From Burkholderiales bacterium (GTDB lineage Bacteria; Pseudomonadota; Gammaproteobacteria; Burkholderiales; SG8-39), in the NCBI GenBank assembly GCA_020846575.1, contig JADLDQ010000261.1:1-9943 (forward strand): DNA of 9,943 nucleotides, in the 5' to 3' direction. Under the pieces are notes generated by a model. That model saw nothing but the letters and a program-made list of their open reading frames with translations. It was not told where the DNA came from and made no database searches. Each line of letters opens with the position of its first letter. The stretch's first letter is position 1. Below, piece after piece: positions 1 through 7,458 of this stretch. The translations under genes were made by a program, and so were the position numbers.

Positions 1-46
1 CGCCGGCGGGGCGAGGCCCGCGCCGGCGAGAGGACGCGGCCGAGGA

Positions 47-1072
47 TCACGAGAACAGTCTCAGCGCGAGGGGGCCGCCGGCGGGGATTTCCTGGTCCTG
101 CATGGCCTGGTAGACCGACGCGAGCTGTTCGGCGATGGCGGTGAACGCGGCATCCCCGAGGACCGCCTGATTGTCGTCGACCAGACGCGCCTCCAGGCCG
201 TCGGCCAGGTGGCGGGCGATGTTGCGGAAGCGCTCGAAGCTCGCCTCGGCAGGCGCGCGCGGCACGTCCAGTTCCAGCACCAGAGTGGAGGTGGACAGAT
301 CGCGCATACCCTCGGGGCGGAACTGCACCGCTTCGCCGCTGCCCAGGCTGAAAAGCGCCCGGCCCGCCTCGTCGCGGAACCAGTAGCGCCCGCCCTCGCC
401 CAGCGCGAGCCCGGCGGATTCCGCGAGCGCGCGGATGCGCGTGCCTGGGAAGGCCGTTCCCTCGCTTACGACGTGAACCGCGACCTGAATGTCGACTTCG
501 CCGCAGAAGCGGTCGAGCTGCGCCGCGCGCGCCAGCACCGCCTCCAGGTCCGGAGCCGTCGCCGCGCACTTCAGCGCCGCCGCCGCCTGCTCGGCCGCCT
601 GTGCGAACGCGAGGAGCTGTTCGCGCGTGGCCGCGCCGCGCCGGTCGACCAGCTGCACGCCCAGCCGTGCGCGCACATACAGGTGCTGCGGGTCCAGGCT
701 CTCCCACGCTCCCTGCGCCTGCCCCTCGATGCGCAGCGGGCGGCGCGGGTCGAGCGCCGCCGCCGCGACGCCCTCGGCAATCTCCCGTCCGGCGCGGGGT
801 TCCTCGAACGACAGTTCCAGGATGGCATCCAGGCGCTCGGACAGCGGCGCCTGCCGTGCGGCGCTCGCCGGGGTTGGCGCGGGGGCGCCCTCCGACAGGG
901 TCGGTTCCATCCGGTTTGCGCCGCCTTCGCGCAGCAGCACATCCTCCGCGGGTGCGGCGAGCTGCGAGCTCGCCTCGCGGCGGAACCGCGCCTCCTGCCA
1001 CTTGTTGAACCCGAACACCGCGGCGATCACGGCGACGCCGATGACGAGCAGCGCGATCTGCAGATCGCTCAT
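47..1072 (-). CDS. zipA: Cell division protein ZipA
   Basis: ZipA is an inner-membrane protein that binds the C-terminal tail of FtsZ and tethers the Z ring to the membrane early in division. The 341-residue product starts with a short periplasmic stub and one hydrophobic segment (about residues 3-22), followed by a charged stretch (NKWQEARFRR), the usual ZipA N-in/C-cytoplasmic layout. A short Ala/Pro-rich linker (about 35-75) follows. Next is a long non-repetitive middle region (about 76-190, including LGVQLVDRRGA and ARAAQLDRFC), and then a ZipA_C-type FtsZ-binding domain (about 193-327). The middle region resembles what I recall of betaproteobacterial ZipA rather than the low-complexity P/Q linker of the E. 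coli protein. The gene lies 90 bp downstream of smc on the same strand, a common proteobacterial order. The ATG at 1072 is chosen because the membrane segment begins directly after it. The Shine-Dalgarno sequence is weak. The family call is firm. Confidence 0.9.
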   Translation of the reverse strand: MSDLQIALLVIGVAVIAAVFGFNKWQEARFRREASSQLAAPAEDVLLREGGANRMEPTLSEGAPAPTPASAARQAPLSERLDAILELSFEEPRAGREIAEGVAAAALDPRRPLRIEGQAQGAWESLDPQHLYVRARLGVQLVDRRGAATREQLLAFAQAAEQAAAALKCAATAPDLEAVLARAAQLDRFCGEVDIQVAVHVVSEGTAFPGTRIRALAESAGLALGEGGRYWFRDEAGRALFSLGSGEAVQFRPEGMRDLSTSTLVLELDVPRAPAEASFERFRNIARHLADGLEARLVDDNQAVLGDAAFTAIAEQLASVYQAMQDQEIPAGGPLALRLFS

Positions 1073-1128
1073 CGGAGCGCCAGTCCCTTGCGCGAACGCC
1101 GATCGCTGCGACGGTTCTGCGGGCTCAT
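1069..1128 (-). CDS. Possible 19-residue leader ORF overlapping the zipA start
   Basis: In the 90-bp gap between smc and zipA, an ATG at 1128 opens a frame of 19 codons (MSPQNRRSDRRSRKGLALR). Its TGA stop overlaps the zipA start codon in an ATGA arrangement, the classic geometry for translational coupling. The peptide is very basic, with seven arginines and one lysine. A GGGAGG sequence lies upstream, but about 13 nt from the ATG, which is far for a ribosome binding site. I recognise no family. It may be chance in GC-rich DNA, so the call is weak. Confidence 0.15.
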   Translation of the reverse strand: MSPQNRRSDRRSRKGLALR

Positions 1129-1162
1129 GCGTGTGTCTGTGCCTCCCGGATCGCCAGCCGCA

Positions 1163-4100
1163 TCAGGCGGCCAGCGGTTCGCGCAGTCTGAGGGCTTCCT
1201 CGATGTCGACCGCCACCACCCGGGAGACCCCCTGCTCCCTCATCGTCACCCCGATCAGCTGTCCGGCCATCTCCATGGTCAGCTTGTTGTGGCTGATGAA
1301 CAGGAACTGGGTCTGCTCGGCCATGCGCTTCACCAGGTCGCAGAAGCGCTCGGTGTTCGCGTCGTCCAGCGGTGCGTCGACCTCGTCGAGCAGGCAGAAG
1401 GGCGCCGGATTGAGCTGGAACATGGAGAACACCAGCGCGATGGCGGTGAGCGCCTTTTCGCCGCCCGACAGGAGGTGGATAGAGGTGTTCTTCTTGCCCG
1501 GCGGGCGCGCGATCACCTGGACCCCGCAGTCGAGTATCTCCTCCCCGCTCATTTCCAGCCGTGCATCGCCGCCGCCGAACAGCGCCGGGAAGAGCTGGCC
1601 GAAATGCCCGTTGACCGCGTTGAACGTCGCCTGCAGCAGTTCGCGCGTCTCCCGGTCGATGCGGCGGATGGCCGACTCCAGGATCTCCAGCGCCTCGGTG
1701 AGGTCGCGCGCCTGCGCATCCAGGAATTCGCTGCGGCCGCGGCTCGTCTCCAGCTCGTCCATCGCCGCCATGTTGATCGCGCCCAGTTCGGCGATCGCGT
1801 TGCCCAGGCGCGTGATCTCCGCCTGGAGGGATGCCGCCTTCTGCCCCTGCCGCAGAAGCGCGGCGAGTTCGGCCTCGTCGGCGCCCGATTCGGCGAGCTG
1901 CGCCGCGTGCTGGTCGCAGGCGAGCCGCGCGGCCTGTTCCTTCAGGCGCAGCTCGGCGATGCGCGCGGAGATGGGCTGCAGGCCCTGGCTGAGCGCGAGC
2001 CGCGATTCCTCCGCCGTGCGCAGGCGCGCCGCGATGTCGTCCTGCGCGGCGCGCAGGCGCCCAAGAGTCGTCTCCCGGGCGGATCGCTCTTCCAGGGCCT
2101 GCTGCAGCGCTTCCCTGAGGCCCTCGTCCCGGAGCGCGGCGCGCTCGTCCTCCAGCGCGGCCATGGTCTGTCGCGCCTGCTCGGACTGGACCGTTGCGCC
2201 GCGCTGCGCCTCCTCGATGTCTCCCAGCTTGGCCAGGCACTCGCGCTCGCCGAAGCCCGCGTCCTGCTCGTCGCGCTGGGCCTGGTGCAGCGCCTGCCGC
2301 GCCTCCTGCAGCGCGCGCTGCACCGCGGCGTACTGCGCGGACACCTCGGTGAACTCCTCCCGCAATCCGGCGAGCATGTCCGCGACGCGGCGCGCGGCGG
2401 TCTCCGCCGCGGCGGCGGCCTGGGCCTCGGTGCCCTTGTGTTCGGCGATCTCCGCCAGTTCCGCACCGATCTGCGCGGAGCGCTGCAGGTACCGTTCGCG
2501 TTCCTGCAGGCGTTGGACCTGTTCGATCTGGCGTTCGTGATGCCGCTGCCTGAGCGCGTCACCGGCCGCGCGCAAGGCGCCAAGCGCCTGGACATGCGCC
2601 TCCAGTCGCACGCTCACCTCCTCCAGAACCGTGCGCCGCGTCTGGATCAGGCTCCTCAGCCAGCGCACTTCGACCGCCAGCGATTCGATCTCCCGCCTGC
2701 GCGCGAGGATGCCGCTGTCAGCGGGGTCCGGGGCGTGGAAGCCGATCCCGTAGCGGCTGAACTGATGGCCCTCGCGGTTGACCAGGATCGCGTGCGGGTC
2801 GATCGAAAGCCTTGTTTCCAGGTCCGGGATTCCCTCGATCGCGTAGCAGTGGCCGAGCCAGTCCGCGATCACGCCCGAGAGGCGCTCGTCCTGGACCCGG
2901 ACGAAACCGGCAAGGGGCGCCAGACCCGCCGCGGCGCGCGCATCGCCGGACAGCCCCTGCGAATAGGCCGTAACCCGCGCCGGCGGGGGGTCGGCCACCA
3001 GTTCCTGGAGGGCTCCCGGAGCGCCCAGTTCCAGCGCGTGCAGCCGTTCGCGAAGCACCGATTCGACCGCCGTCTCCCACCCGGACTCGACCGTGATCCG
3101 CTGCCACAGGCGGGGCGCCTGCGCCAGGCCGTGGCGTTCCAGCCAGTCGTCGATCTGACCGAGCTCGTCCGTGTGCCGCTGTATCTGTTGAAGCGTCAGG
3201 CGCTTGGCGTCCAGGCCCGCGAGCTCGCGCTCGCTCGACTGCAGCCGGTCCTGCGCGCTCGCCCGCTCCTGCTCCAGGTTCGCGAGCGCCGTCTCGACCT
3301 GTTCCTGGAGCTGCTGCTGGCGCGCGAGCTCCTCCCGGCTGCGGGCCAGTTCCCCCTCCAGCCGCGCGAGCAGCGCCTCCTCGGGCGCGGCGAGTTCCGC
3401 GCGCTCAGACCGCAACCGCTCGTCACGATTCTCCAAGCCCTCGATGATCCTTCGAGAATGCGCCGCGTGCGCCTGTTCCAGCTGCAGCGACTGCTCGGCC
3501 TGGGCGATCTGGAACTGGCGGGCTTCCAGCCGCTCCTGCGCCTGCCGGTCGGCCTGCTCTGCACGGGGCAGCTCCTGCGCCTTCGCGGCCAGGCGCGCCC
3601 GCACCGCCTCGATCCGCGCCCGGGTCTCGGCCAGCCTCGCCTGCCACATCTCGGCGGCCGAGCGCAGTTCGGCCGCCCGGCGCTCTCCTGCCTCGCGCAT
3701 GCCCACCGCCTGTGCGATCTGAGAGTCGATGCGCTGCCGCGTTTCGCCGACGAAGCGGATTTCCGACTCCAGCCTCGACGCCTCCGCGTTGGATTCGTAC
3801 AGAAGTCCCTGCGCCGAGTTGACCGCGTCGACCGCCGCGTAGTGCTCGGTGCGCGCCCGATCGAGCTCGAGCTCGGCCTGGCGCAGTCCGGCCGTCTGCG
3901 CTTGGAGTTCGACGCCCGCGGTTTCGACGTCGCGCGCGTGGCGCTCGGCCTCGGCTCGGGCCTCGTTGCGGCGAAGGAGCGCGAGCAGGTTCTGGCGCTG
4001 GTTGCGCTCGGAGCACAGCTTCTGGTATCGGCCCGCCACCTCGGCCTGCTGCGCAAGCTTTTCGATCTGAACCGTCAACTCCTGCAGGATGTCGCCGACG

Positions 4101-4678
4101 CGGGCGAGGTTCTCGCGCGTATCCGCGAGGCGGTGCTCGGTCTCGCGCCGGCGCTCCTTGTACTTCGAGATTCCCGCCGCCTCCTCCAGGAAAACCCGCA
4201 GATCCTCGGGCCGCGCCTCGATGATCCGGGAGATCATGCCCTGCTCGATGATGGCGTAGGCGCGCGGCCCGAGGCCGGTCCCGAGAAAGATGTCCTGCAC
4301 GTCGCGCCGGCGCACGTGGGTGTTGTTGATGAAGTAGGACGACTCCCCGTCGCGCTGGAGGATACGCCGGACCGAGATTTCGGCGTACTGCGACCAGATG
4401 CCGGCCGCCTTTCCCAGGGCGTTGTCGAAACTCAGCTCCACGCTGCAGCGGGCCACCGCCTCGCGATCGCTGGTGCCGTTGAAGATCACGTCCTGCATCG
4501 ACTCGCCGCGCAGCGCCGCGGCGCGCGACTCGCCCAGGACCCAGCGGACCGCGTCGATGATGTTGGACTTGCCGCAGCCATTGGGGCCCACGACCCCCAC
4601 CAGCGTGCCTGGAACGTGGATCGCCGTCGGATCCACGAATGACTTGAAACCGGCAAGCTTGATCTGCGTCAGGCGCAT
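1163..4678 (-). CDS. smc: Chromosome segregation protein SMC
   Basis: SMC is the ATPase core of bacterial condensin. It forms a homodimeric ring that, with ScpA and ScpB, extrudes and organises DNA so that sister chromosomes separate. The 1171-residue product has the full family layout. The N-terminal ATPase half has Walker A GPNGCGKSN at 31-39 (Lys37). A conserved LEEAAGISKYKERR (164-177) leads into the first coiled coil. The globular hinge spans about 509-654. A second coiled coil runs to about 1010, and the C-terminal ATPase half follows. That half has signature LSGGEK at 1070-1075, Walker B ending LLDE at 1096-1099, D-loop APLDDAN at 1102-1108 and the switch His1130. Both coils are rich in Ala, Glu, Arg and Gln, as expected. 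Length is normal and no frameshift is seen. The gene is divergent from queF and followed by zipA. scpA and scpB are not in the window. Confidence 0.96.
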   Translation of the reverse strand: MRLTQIKLAGFKSFVDPTAIHVPGTLVGVVGPNGCGKSNIIDAVRWVLGESRAAALRGESMQDVIFNGTSDREAVARCSVELSFDNALGKAAGIWSQYAEISVRRILQRDGESSYFINNTHVRRRDVQDIFLGTGLGPRAYAIIEQGMISRIIEARPEDLRVFLEEAAGISKYKERRRETEHRLADTRENLARVGDILQELTVQIEKLAQQAEVAGRYQKLCSERNQRQNLLALLRRNEARAEAERHARDVETAGVELQAQTAGLRQAELELDRARTEHYAAVDAVNSAQGLLYESNAEASRLESEIRFVGETRQRIDSQIAQAVGMREAGERRAAELRSAAEMWQARLAETRARIEAVRARLAAKAQELPRAEQADRQAQERLEARQFQIAQAEQSLQLEQAHAAHSRRIIEGLENRDERLRSERAELAAPEEALLARLEGELARSREELARQQQLQEQVETALANLEQERASAQDRLQSSERELAGLDAKRLTLQQIQRHTDELGQIDDWLERHGLAQAPRLWQRITVESGWETAVESVLRERLHALELGAPGALQELVADPPPARVTAYSQGLSGDARAAAGLAPLAGFVRVQDERLSGVIADWLGHCYAIEGIPDLETRLSIDPHAILVNREGHQFSRYGIGFHAPDPADSGILARRREIESLAVEVRWLRSLIQTRRTVLEEVSVRLEAHVQALGALRAAGDALRQRHHERQIEQVQRLQERERYLQRSAQIGAELAEIAEHKGTEAQAAAAAETAARRVADMLAGLREEFTEVSAQYAAVQRALQEARQALHQAQRDEQDAGFGERECLAKLGDIEEAQRGATVQSEQARQTMAALEDERAALRDEGLREALQQALEERSARETTLGRLRAAQDDIAARLRTAEESRLALSQGLQPISARIAELRLKEQAARLACDQHAAQLAESGADEAELAALLRQGQKAASLQAEITRLGNAIAELGAINMAAMDELETSRGRSEFLDAQARDLTEALEILESAIRRIDRETRELLQATFNAVNGHFGQLFPALFGGGDARLEMSGEEILDCGVQVIARPPGKKNTSIHLLSGGEKALTAIALVFSMFQLNPAPFCLLDEVDAPLDDANTERFCDLVKRMAEQTQFLFISHNKLTMEMAGQLIGVTMREQGVSRVVAVDIEEALRLREPLAA

Positions 4679-4842
4679 TTTCCGAGGATGGCGTGCAGGA
4701 GGCGTTCGAGCGCCTTTCTCCGGACCCGCGCATCGCGTCCCTCCGACGGCGTCACGCGGGCGCGGCGCCGAAAAGAAAATCCGCCCGCGAACTCCGCGAA
4801 CGCGCGGCGGATCTTTGCTGGGGAATGCGGGATCAACGCCAA

Positions 4843-4848
4843 TATAAT
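4843..4848 (+). promoter_or_regulatory. Candidate -10 element (TATAAT) for the queF-dap cluster
   Basis: A perfect TATAAT lies in the only AT-rich patch of the 266-bp divergent region between smc and queF, about 97 bp before the queF ATG. No good -35 is present: at a 17-bp spacing the hexamer is GGGGAA. It would therefore need an activator or be a weak promoter, or be chance. I could not identify a convincing minus-strand promoter for smc, although the same patch reads TATTAT on that strand. I see no other gene or riboswitch fold in this intergenic region. Confidence 0.4.
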
Positions 4849-4855
4849 ACCAACT

Positions 4856-4896
4856 TTCGCGGAATTCCCCGCCGCTTTTCCGGCCGGTTCCGCGAA
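4856..4896 (+). repeat. 9-bp perfect inverted repeat in the queF leader
   Basis: TTCGCGGAA at 4856-4864 is matched exactly by its reverse complement TTCCGCGAA at 4888-4896, with a 23-nt spacer. The left arm begins 8 nt after the TATAAT, so a transcript from there would start at or near the stem. It could be a 5' leader hairpin or a pair of operator half-sites. The next bases, GGGAG at 4897-4901, resemble a Shine-Dalgarno. No U-run follows the right arm, so it is not an intrinsic terminator. Confidence 0.45.
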
Positions 4897-4944
4897 GGGA
4901 GCCTCGAGCGTATCGTGCCCACCCGTCCCACCCGACCCGCCAGC

Positions 4945-5343
4945 ATGCTGGAAACGTTTCCCAATCCCGCGCCCGCGCGCGACTACGTCATCCACATGCG
5001 CATTCCGGAATTCACCTGCCTGTGTCCGAAGACCGGGCAGCCCGATTTCGCGACGCTGACGCTGGACTACGTGGCCGAGCGCAGGTGCGTGGAGCTGAAG
5101 AGCCTCAAGCTCTACATCGGGTCCTACCGCAGCCAGGGCGCTTACCACGAGGCGGTCACCAACCGCATCCTCGACGATCTGGTCGCCGCCGTCTCGCCGC
5201 GCTTCATGCGTCTGGTCGCGAGCTTCTACGTCCGCGGGGGAATCTTCACCACCGTGGTGGCCGAACACAGGAAGCGCGGCTGGAAACCGTCCTGTGCGCT
5301 CCCGCTGCCCGTCACCGAGGGCGAGACCCCGGCGCGCGCCTGA
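4945..5343 (+). CDS. queF: NADPH-dependent 7-cyano-7-deazaguanine reductase QueF (short form)
   Basis: QueF reduces the nitrile of preQ0 to the aminomethyl group of preQ1 with two NADPH, a late step in making the queuosine base of tRNA wobble positions. With the ATG at 4945 the product is 132 residues, the unimodular type I size. Catalytic Cys27 lies in CLCPKTGQPDF with Asp34 seven residues on. The QueF motif ELKSLKLY spans 50-57, and His68-Glu69 (YHEAVTN) complete the substrate pocket. Cys27, Asp34 and Glu69 keep the spacing of Bacillus subtilis Cys55, Asp62 and Glu97. The start is uncertain. The ATG at 4945 has no Shine-Dalgarno, while an in-frame GTG at 4915 would add ten residues and lies about 13 nt after AAGGGAG. 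Relatives, as I recall them, usually have some residues before LETFPNP, which leaves the GTG open. The gene heads the plus-strand cluster, 37 bp before dapC. Confidence 0.93.
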   Translation: MLETFPNPAPARDYVIHMRIPEFTCLCPKTGQPDFATLTLDYVAERRCVELKSLKLYIGSYRSQGAYHEAVTNRILDDLVAAVSPRFMRLVASFYVRGGIFTTVVAEHRKRGWKPSCALPLPVTEGETPARA

Positions 5344-5380
5344 ACTCGCTCCGAATGGAACGTATCCCGCCGGAAACGCC

Positions 5381-6574
5381 TTGAACCCGAACCTCTCGCG
5401 CCTGCAACCCTACCCCTTCGAGAAGCTCAGAGCGCTGTTCGAGGGCGTGCGGCCCGATCCACGCCATGCACCGATCGCACTGCACATCGGCGAGCCCAAG
5501 CATCCGACGCCTGAACCTATCCGGCGCGCGCTGTGCGACTCGCTCGCATCGCTCTCCCAGTATCCGGCCACGGCCGGTGGAGCGGCGCTTCGGGAGGCGA
5601 TCTGCGGCTGGCTCGCGCGGCGCTACGGTCTGCCACCCCTCGATCCCGCCCGGCACGTGCTTCCGGTCAACGGCACCCGCGAGGCCCTGTTCGCGATCGC
5701 CCAACTGCTGGTCGACGCGAGCCGCGAGAACCCGCTGGTCGTCTGCCCCAACCCCTTCTACCAGATTTACGAGGGCGCGGCGCTCTTGGCGGGCGCCTCG
5801 CCCTACTTCGTCAACCTGACCGCGGACAACGGCTTCGCGGGCGACTACGGCGCGGTGCCCGAGGCGGTGTGGCGGCGCGTTCAGCTGCTCTATGCCTGCT
5901 CGCCGGCGAATCCCAGCGGACGGGTGATGACGGTCGAGGACTGGAAGGTGCTGTTCGAACTCTCCGAGCGTCATGGCTTCGTGATCGCCTCCGACGAGTG
6001 CTACTCGGAGATCTACCCCGACGGGGCGGCGCCGCCGATCGGCGCGCTGCAGGCCGCCCGCGCGCTCGGCCGCGACGGCTTCGAGCGGCTGATCATGTTC
6101 TCCAGCCTCTCCAAGCGCTCCAACTGCCCCGGCATGCGCTCCGGGTTCGGCGCCGGCGACGCCCGACTGCTCGAGAAGTTCCTGCTGTACCGCACCTATC
6201 AGGGCGGCGCGATGAGCCCGCCGGTGCAGGCGGCCTCGATCGCCGCCTGGAACGACGAGGCGCACGTGCGCGAGAACCGCAGGCTCTACGCGCAGAAGTT
6301 CCGCGCGGTGGCGCCGATGATCCAGGCGCCCCTGTACGCGGGTCTGCCCGAGGGCGGTTTCTACCTCTGGGTGCGAACGCCGATGTCGGACGAAGCTTTC
6401 GCGCGCGACTTCTACGCCTCCTATAATGTCACTGTCCTCCCCGGCACTTATCTCGCGCGCGAGGCTCAAGGCGTCAATCCCGGCCGGCAGCACATACGCC
6501 TCGCCCTGGTCGCACCGCTCGATGAATGCGTGGAGGCGGTGCGGCGGCTTGCCGAATTCTCGAAGCGAAGCTGA
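5381..6574 (+). CDS. dapC: N-succinyl-LL-diaminopimelate aminotransferase DapC
   Basis: This cytoplasmic PLP enzyme moves an amino group from glutamate to N-succinyl-2-amino-6-oxopimelate, giving N-succinyl-LL-diaminopimelate for lysine and peptidoglycan. It is a fold-type I, class I/II aminotransferase. Visible motifs are VNGTREALF, CSPANPSGRV, Asp205 in SDECYSEIY (pyridine nitrogen contact), the Schiff-base Lys245 in SLSKRSNCPG, and Arg373 in HIRLALVAP for the substrate carboxylate. The TTG at 5381 is chosen as start because it gives 397 residues and the N-terminus MNPNLSRLQPYPFEKL, which I recognise as typical of DapC. GGAA lies 5 nt upstream of it. A longer frame opens at 5294 but overlaps the end of queF. 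Specificity for the succinylated substrate rests on resemblance to proteobacterial DapC and on adjacency to dapD, 5 bp downstream, and to dapE. ArgD can do the same reaction in other species, so this assignment is by family and context. Confidence 0.92.
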   Translation: MNPNLSRLQPYPFEKLRALFEGVRPDPRHAPIALHIGEPKHPTPEPIRRALCDSLASLSQYPATAGGAALREAICGWLARRYGLPPLDPARHVLPVNGTREALFAIAQLLVDASRENPLVVCPNPFYQIYEGAALLAGASPYFVNLTADNGFAGDYGAVPEAVWRRVQLLYACSPANPSGRVMTVEDWKVLFELSERHGFVIASDECYSEIYPDGAAPPIGALQAARALGRDGFERLIMFSSLSKRSNCPGMRSGFGAGDARLLEKFLLYRTYQGGAMSPPVQAASIAAWNDEAHVRENRRLYAQKFRAVAPMIQAPLYAGLPEGGFYLWVRTPMSDEAFARDFYASYNVTVLPGTYLAREAQGVNPGRQHIRLALVAPLDECVEAVRRLAEFSKRS

Positions 6575-6579
6575 CTCCA

Positions 6580-7401
6580 ATGGAAGAACTGCAGACTGTC
6601 ATCGAATCGGCCTGGGAGACGCGTGCGAACCTCCAGCCCGGTACCGCGCCCGCGCGGATCGGCGATGCGGTAGCCCGCGTCCTCGCCTTCCTCGACCAGG
6701 GGACGCTGCGCGTGGCGCAAAAGCGCGACGGCGGCTGGATCACCAACGAGTGGGTGAAGAAAGCCGTCCTGCTCTCCTTCCGCCTGGAGGACAACCGGGT
6801 GGTCGAATCGGGCGAACTGCGCTACTTCGACAAGGTCCAGACCAAGTTCGCCTCCTATGACCGCGAGCGCTTCTCGCGGGGCGGCTTCCGCGTGGTTCCG
6901 CCCGCGGTGGTACGCCAGGGCGCCTACATCGCGCGCAACGTGGTGCTGATGCCCTCTTACGTGAATATCGGCGCCTACGTCGACGAAGGCACCATGGTGG
7001 ACACCTGGGCGACCGTCGGTTCGTGCGCGCAGATCGGGCGCAACGTGCATCTGTCGGGCGGCGTGGGCATCGGCGGCGTGCTCGAGCCGCTCCAGGCGAG
7101 CCCCACCATCATCGAGGACAACTGCTTCATCGGCGCCCGCTCCGAGATCGTCGAGGGCGTGGTCATCGAGGAGAACTCGGTGATCTCCATGGGCGTGTAC
7201 ATCGGTTCGAGCACCCGTATCTACGATCGCGCAAACCAGACGGTGATCTACGGCCGGGTGCCGGCCGGCTCGGTGGTGGTACCCGGCACGCTGCCTTCGG
7301 CGGACGGACGCTACGGCCTATACTGCGCCGTGATCGTCAAGCGGGTCGACGCCGGAACCCGGGCGAAGACCGCCATCAACGAACTGCTGCGAGGCGACTG
7401 A
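6580..7401 (+). CDS. dapD: 2,3,4,5-tetrahydropyridine-2,6-dicarboxylate N-succinyltransferase DapD
   Basis: DapD transfers succinyl from succinyl-CoA to tetrahydrodipicolinate, committing it to the succinylase route to diaminopimelate and lysine. The 273-residue product matches the proteobacterial family length. An alpha-helical N-terminal domain (about 1-105) precedes a left-handed parallel beta-helix of hexapeptide repeats (about 106-235, for example YVNIGAYVDEGTMV and IGGVLEP). A short C-terminal segment (LYCAVIVKRVD) follows. Arg104, Asp141 (MVDTW) and Glu189 (ARSEIVEG) fall at the numbers known for substrate binding and catalysis in DapD homologues, which supports the ATG at 6580 as start. 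The functional enzyme in the family is a trimer. The start is only 5 bp after the dapC stop, so the two genes are almost certainly co-transcribed. The Shine-Dalgarno is poor (GAAG about 9 nt upstream), so translation may depend on ribosomes finishing dapC. Confidence 0.97.
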   Translation: MEELQTVIESAWETRANLQPGTAPARIGDAVARVLAFLDQGTLRVAQKRDGGWITNEWVKKAVLLSFRLEDNRVVESGELRYFDKVQTKFASYDRERFSRGGFRVVPPAVVRQGAYIARNVVLMPSYVNIGAYVDEGTMVDTWATVGSCAQIGRNVHLSGGVGIGGVLEPLQASPTIIEDNCFIGARSEIVEGVVIEENSVISMGVYIGSSTRIYDRANQTVIYGRVPAGSVVVPGTLPSADGRYGLYCAVIVKRVDAGTRAKTAINELLRGD

Positions 7402-7445
7402 GCGCGGCACCCCGGGCGCGACCTGCCGGGAGCGACGGCGAGAGC

Positions 7446-7453
7446 AGAGGAGG
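7446..7453 (+). promoter_or_regulatory. Ribosome binding site of the pilU-like gene
   Basis: AGAGGAGG, a near-perfect Shine-Dalgarno, ends 5 nt before the GTG at 7459 and 14 nt before the next in-frame ATG at 7468. The spacing favours the GTG as start. It is the strongest ribosome binding site in the plus-strand cluster, suggesting the gene is translated independently of dapD. Confidence 0.7.
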
Positions 7454-7458
7454 CGAGC

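Noticed and set aside
1..46. The start of ligA, expected after zipA on the minus strand.
   Set aside because: The 46 bases contain no ATG, GTG or TTG on the minus strand and nothing recognisable, so any ligA would start outside the window.
209..4642. A stop-free plus-strand frame of 1477 codons lying antisense to zipA and smc.
   Set aside because: Its translation is Arg/Ala/Leu-rich with no recognisable domain. The opposite strand encodes two clear families with intact motifs. Long antisense frames are expected when codon third positions are strongly G/C biased.
4820..4945. A preQ1 riboswitch upstream of queF.
   Set aside because: I could not find the short hairpin plus A-rich tail of class I or an arrangement matching class II. 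The only structure seen is the 9-bp inverted repeat, which does not match either.
6422..6427. A second perfect TATAAT, inside dapC and 153 bp before dapD, as a possible internal promoter.
   Set aside because: It is read as tat aat within the conserved SYNVTVLPG segment, has no -35 at a suitable distance, and is explained by the protein sequence.
5312..6580. A 422-codon minus-strand frame antisense to dapC.
   Set aside because: dapC has all its PLP-enzyme motifs in the forward frame. The antisense product has no recognisable features.
7410..7430. A CCCGG/CCGGG stem in the dapD to pilU-like gap as a terminator.
   Set aside because: The stem is only 5 bp with a 10-nt loop and no T-run follows. 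This is easily chance in GC-rich DNA.
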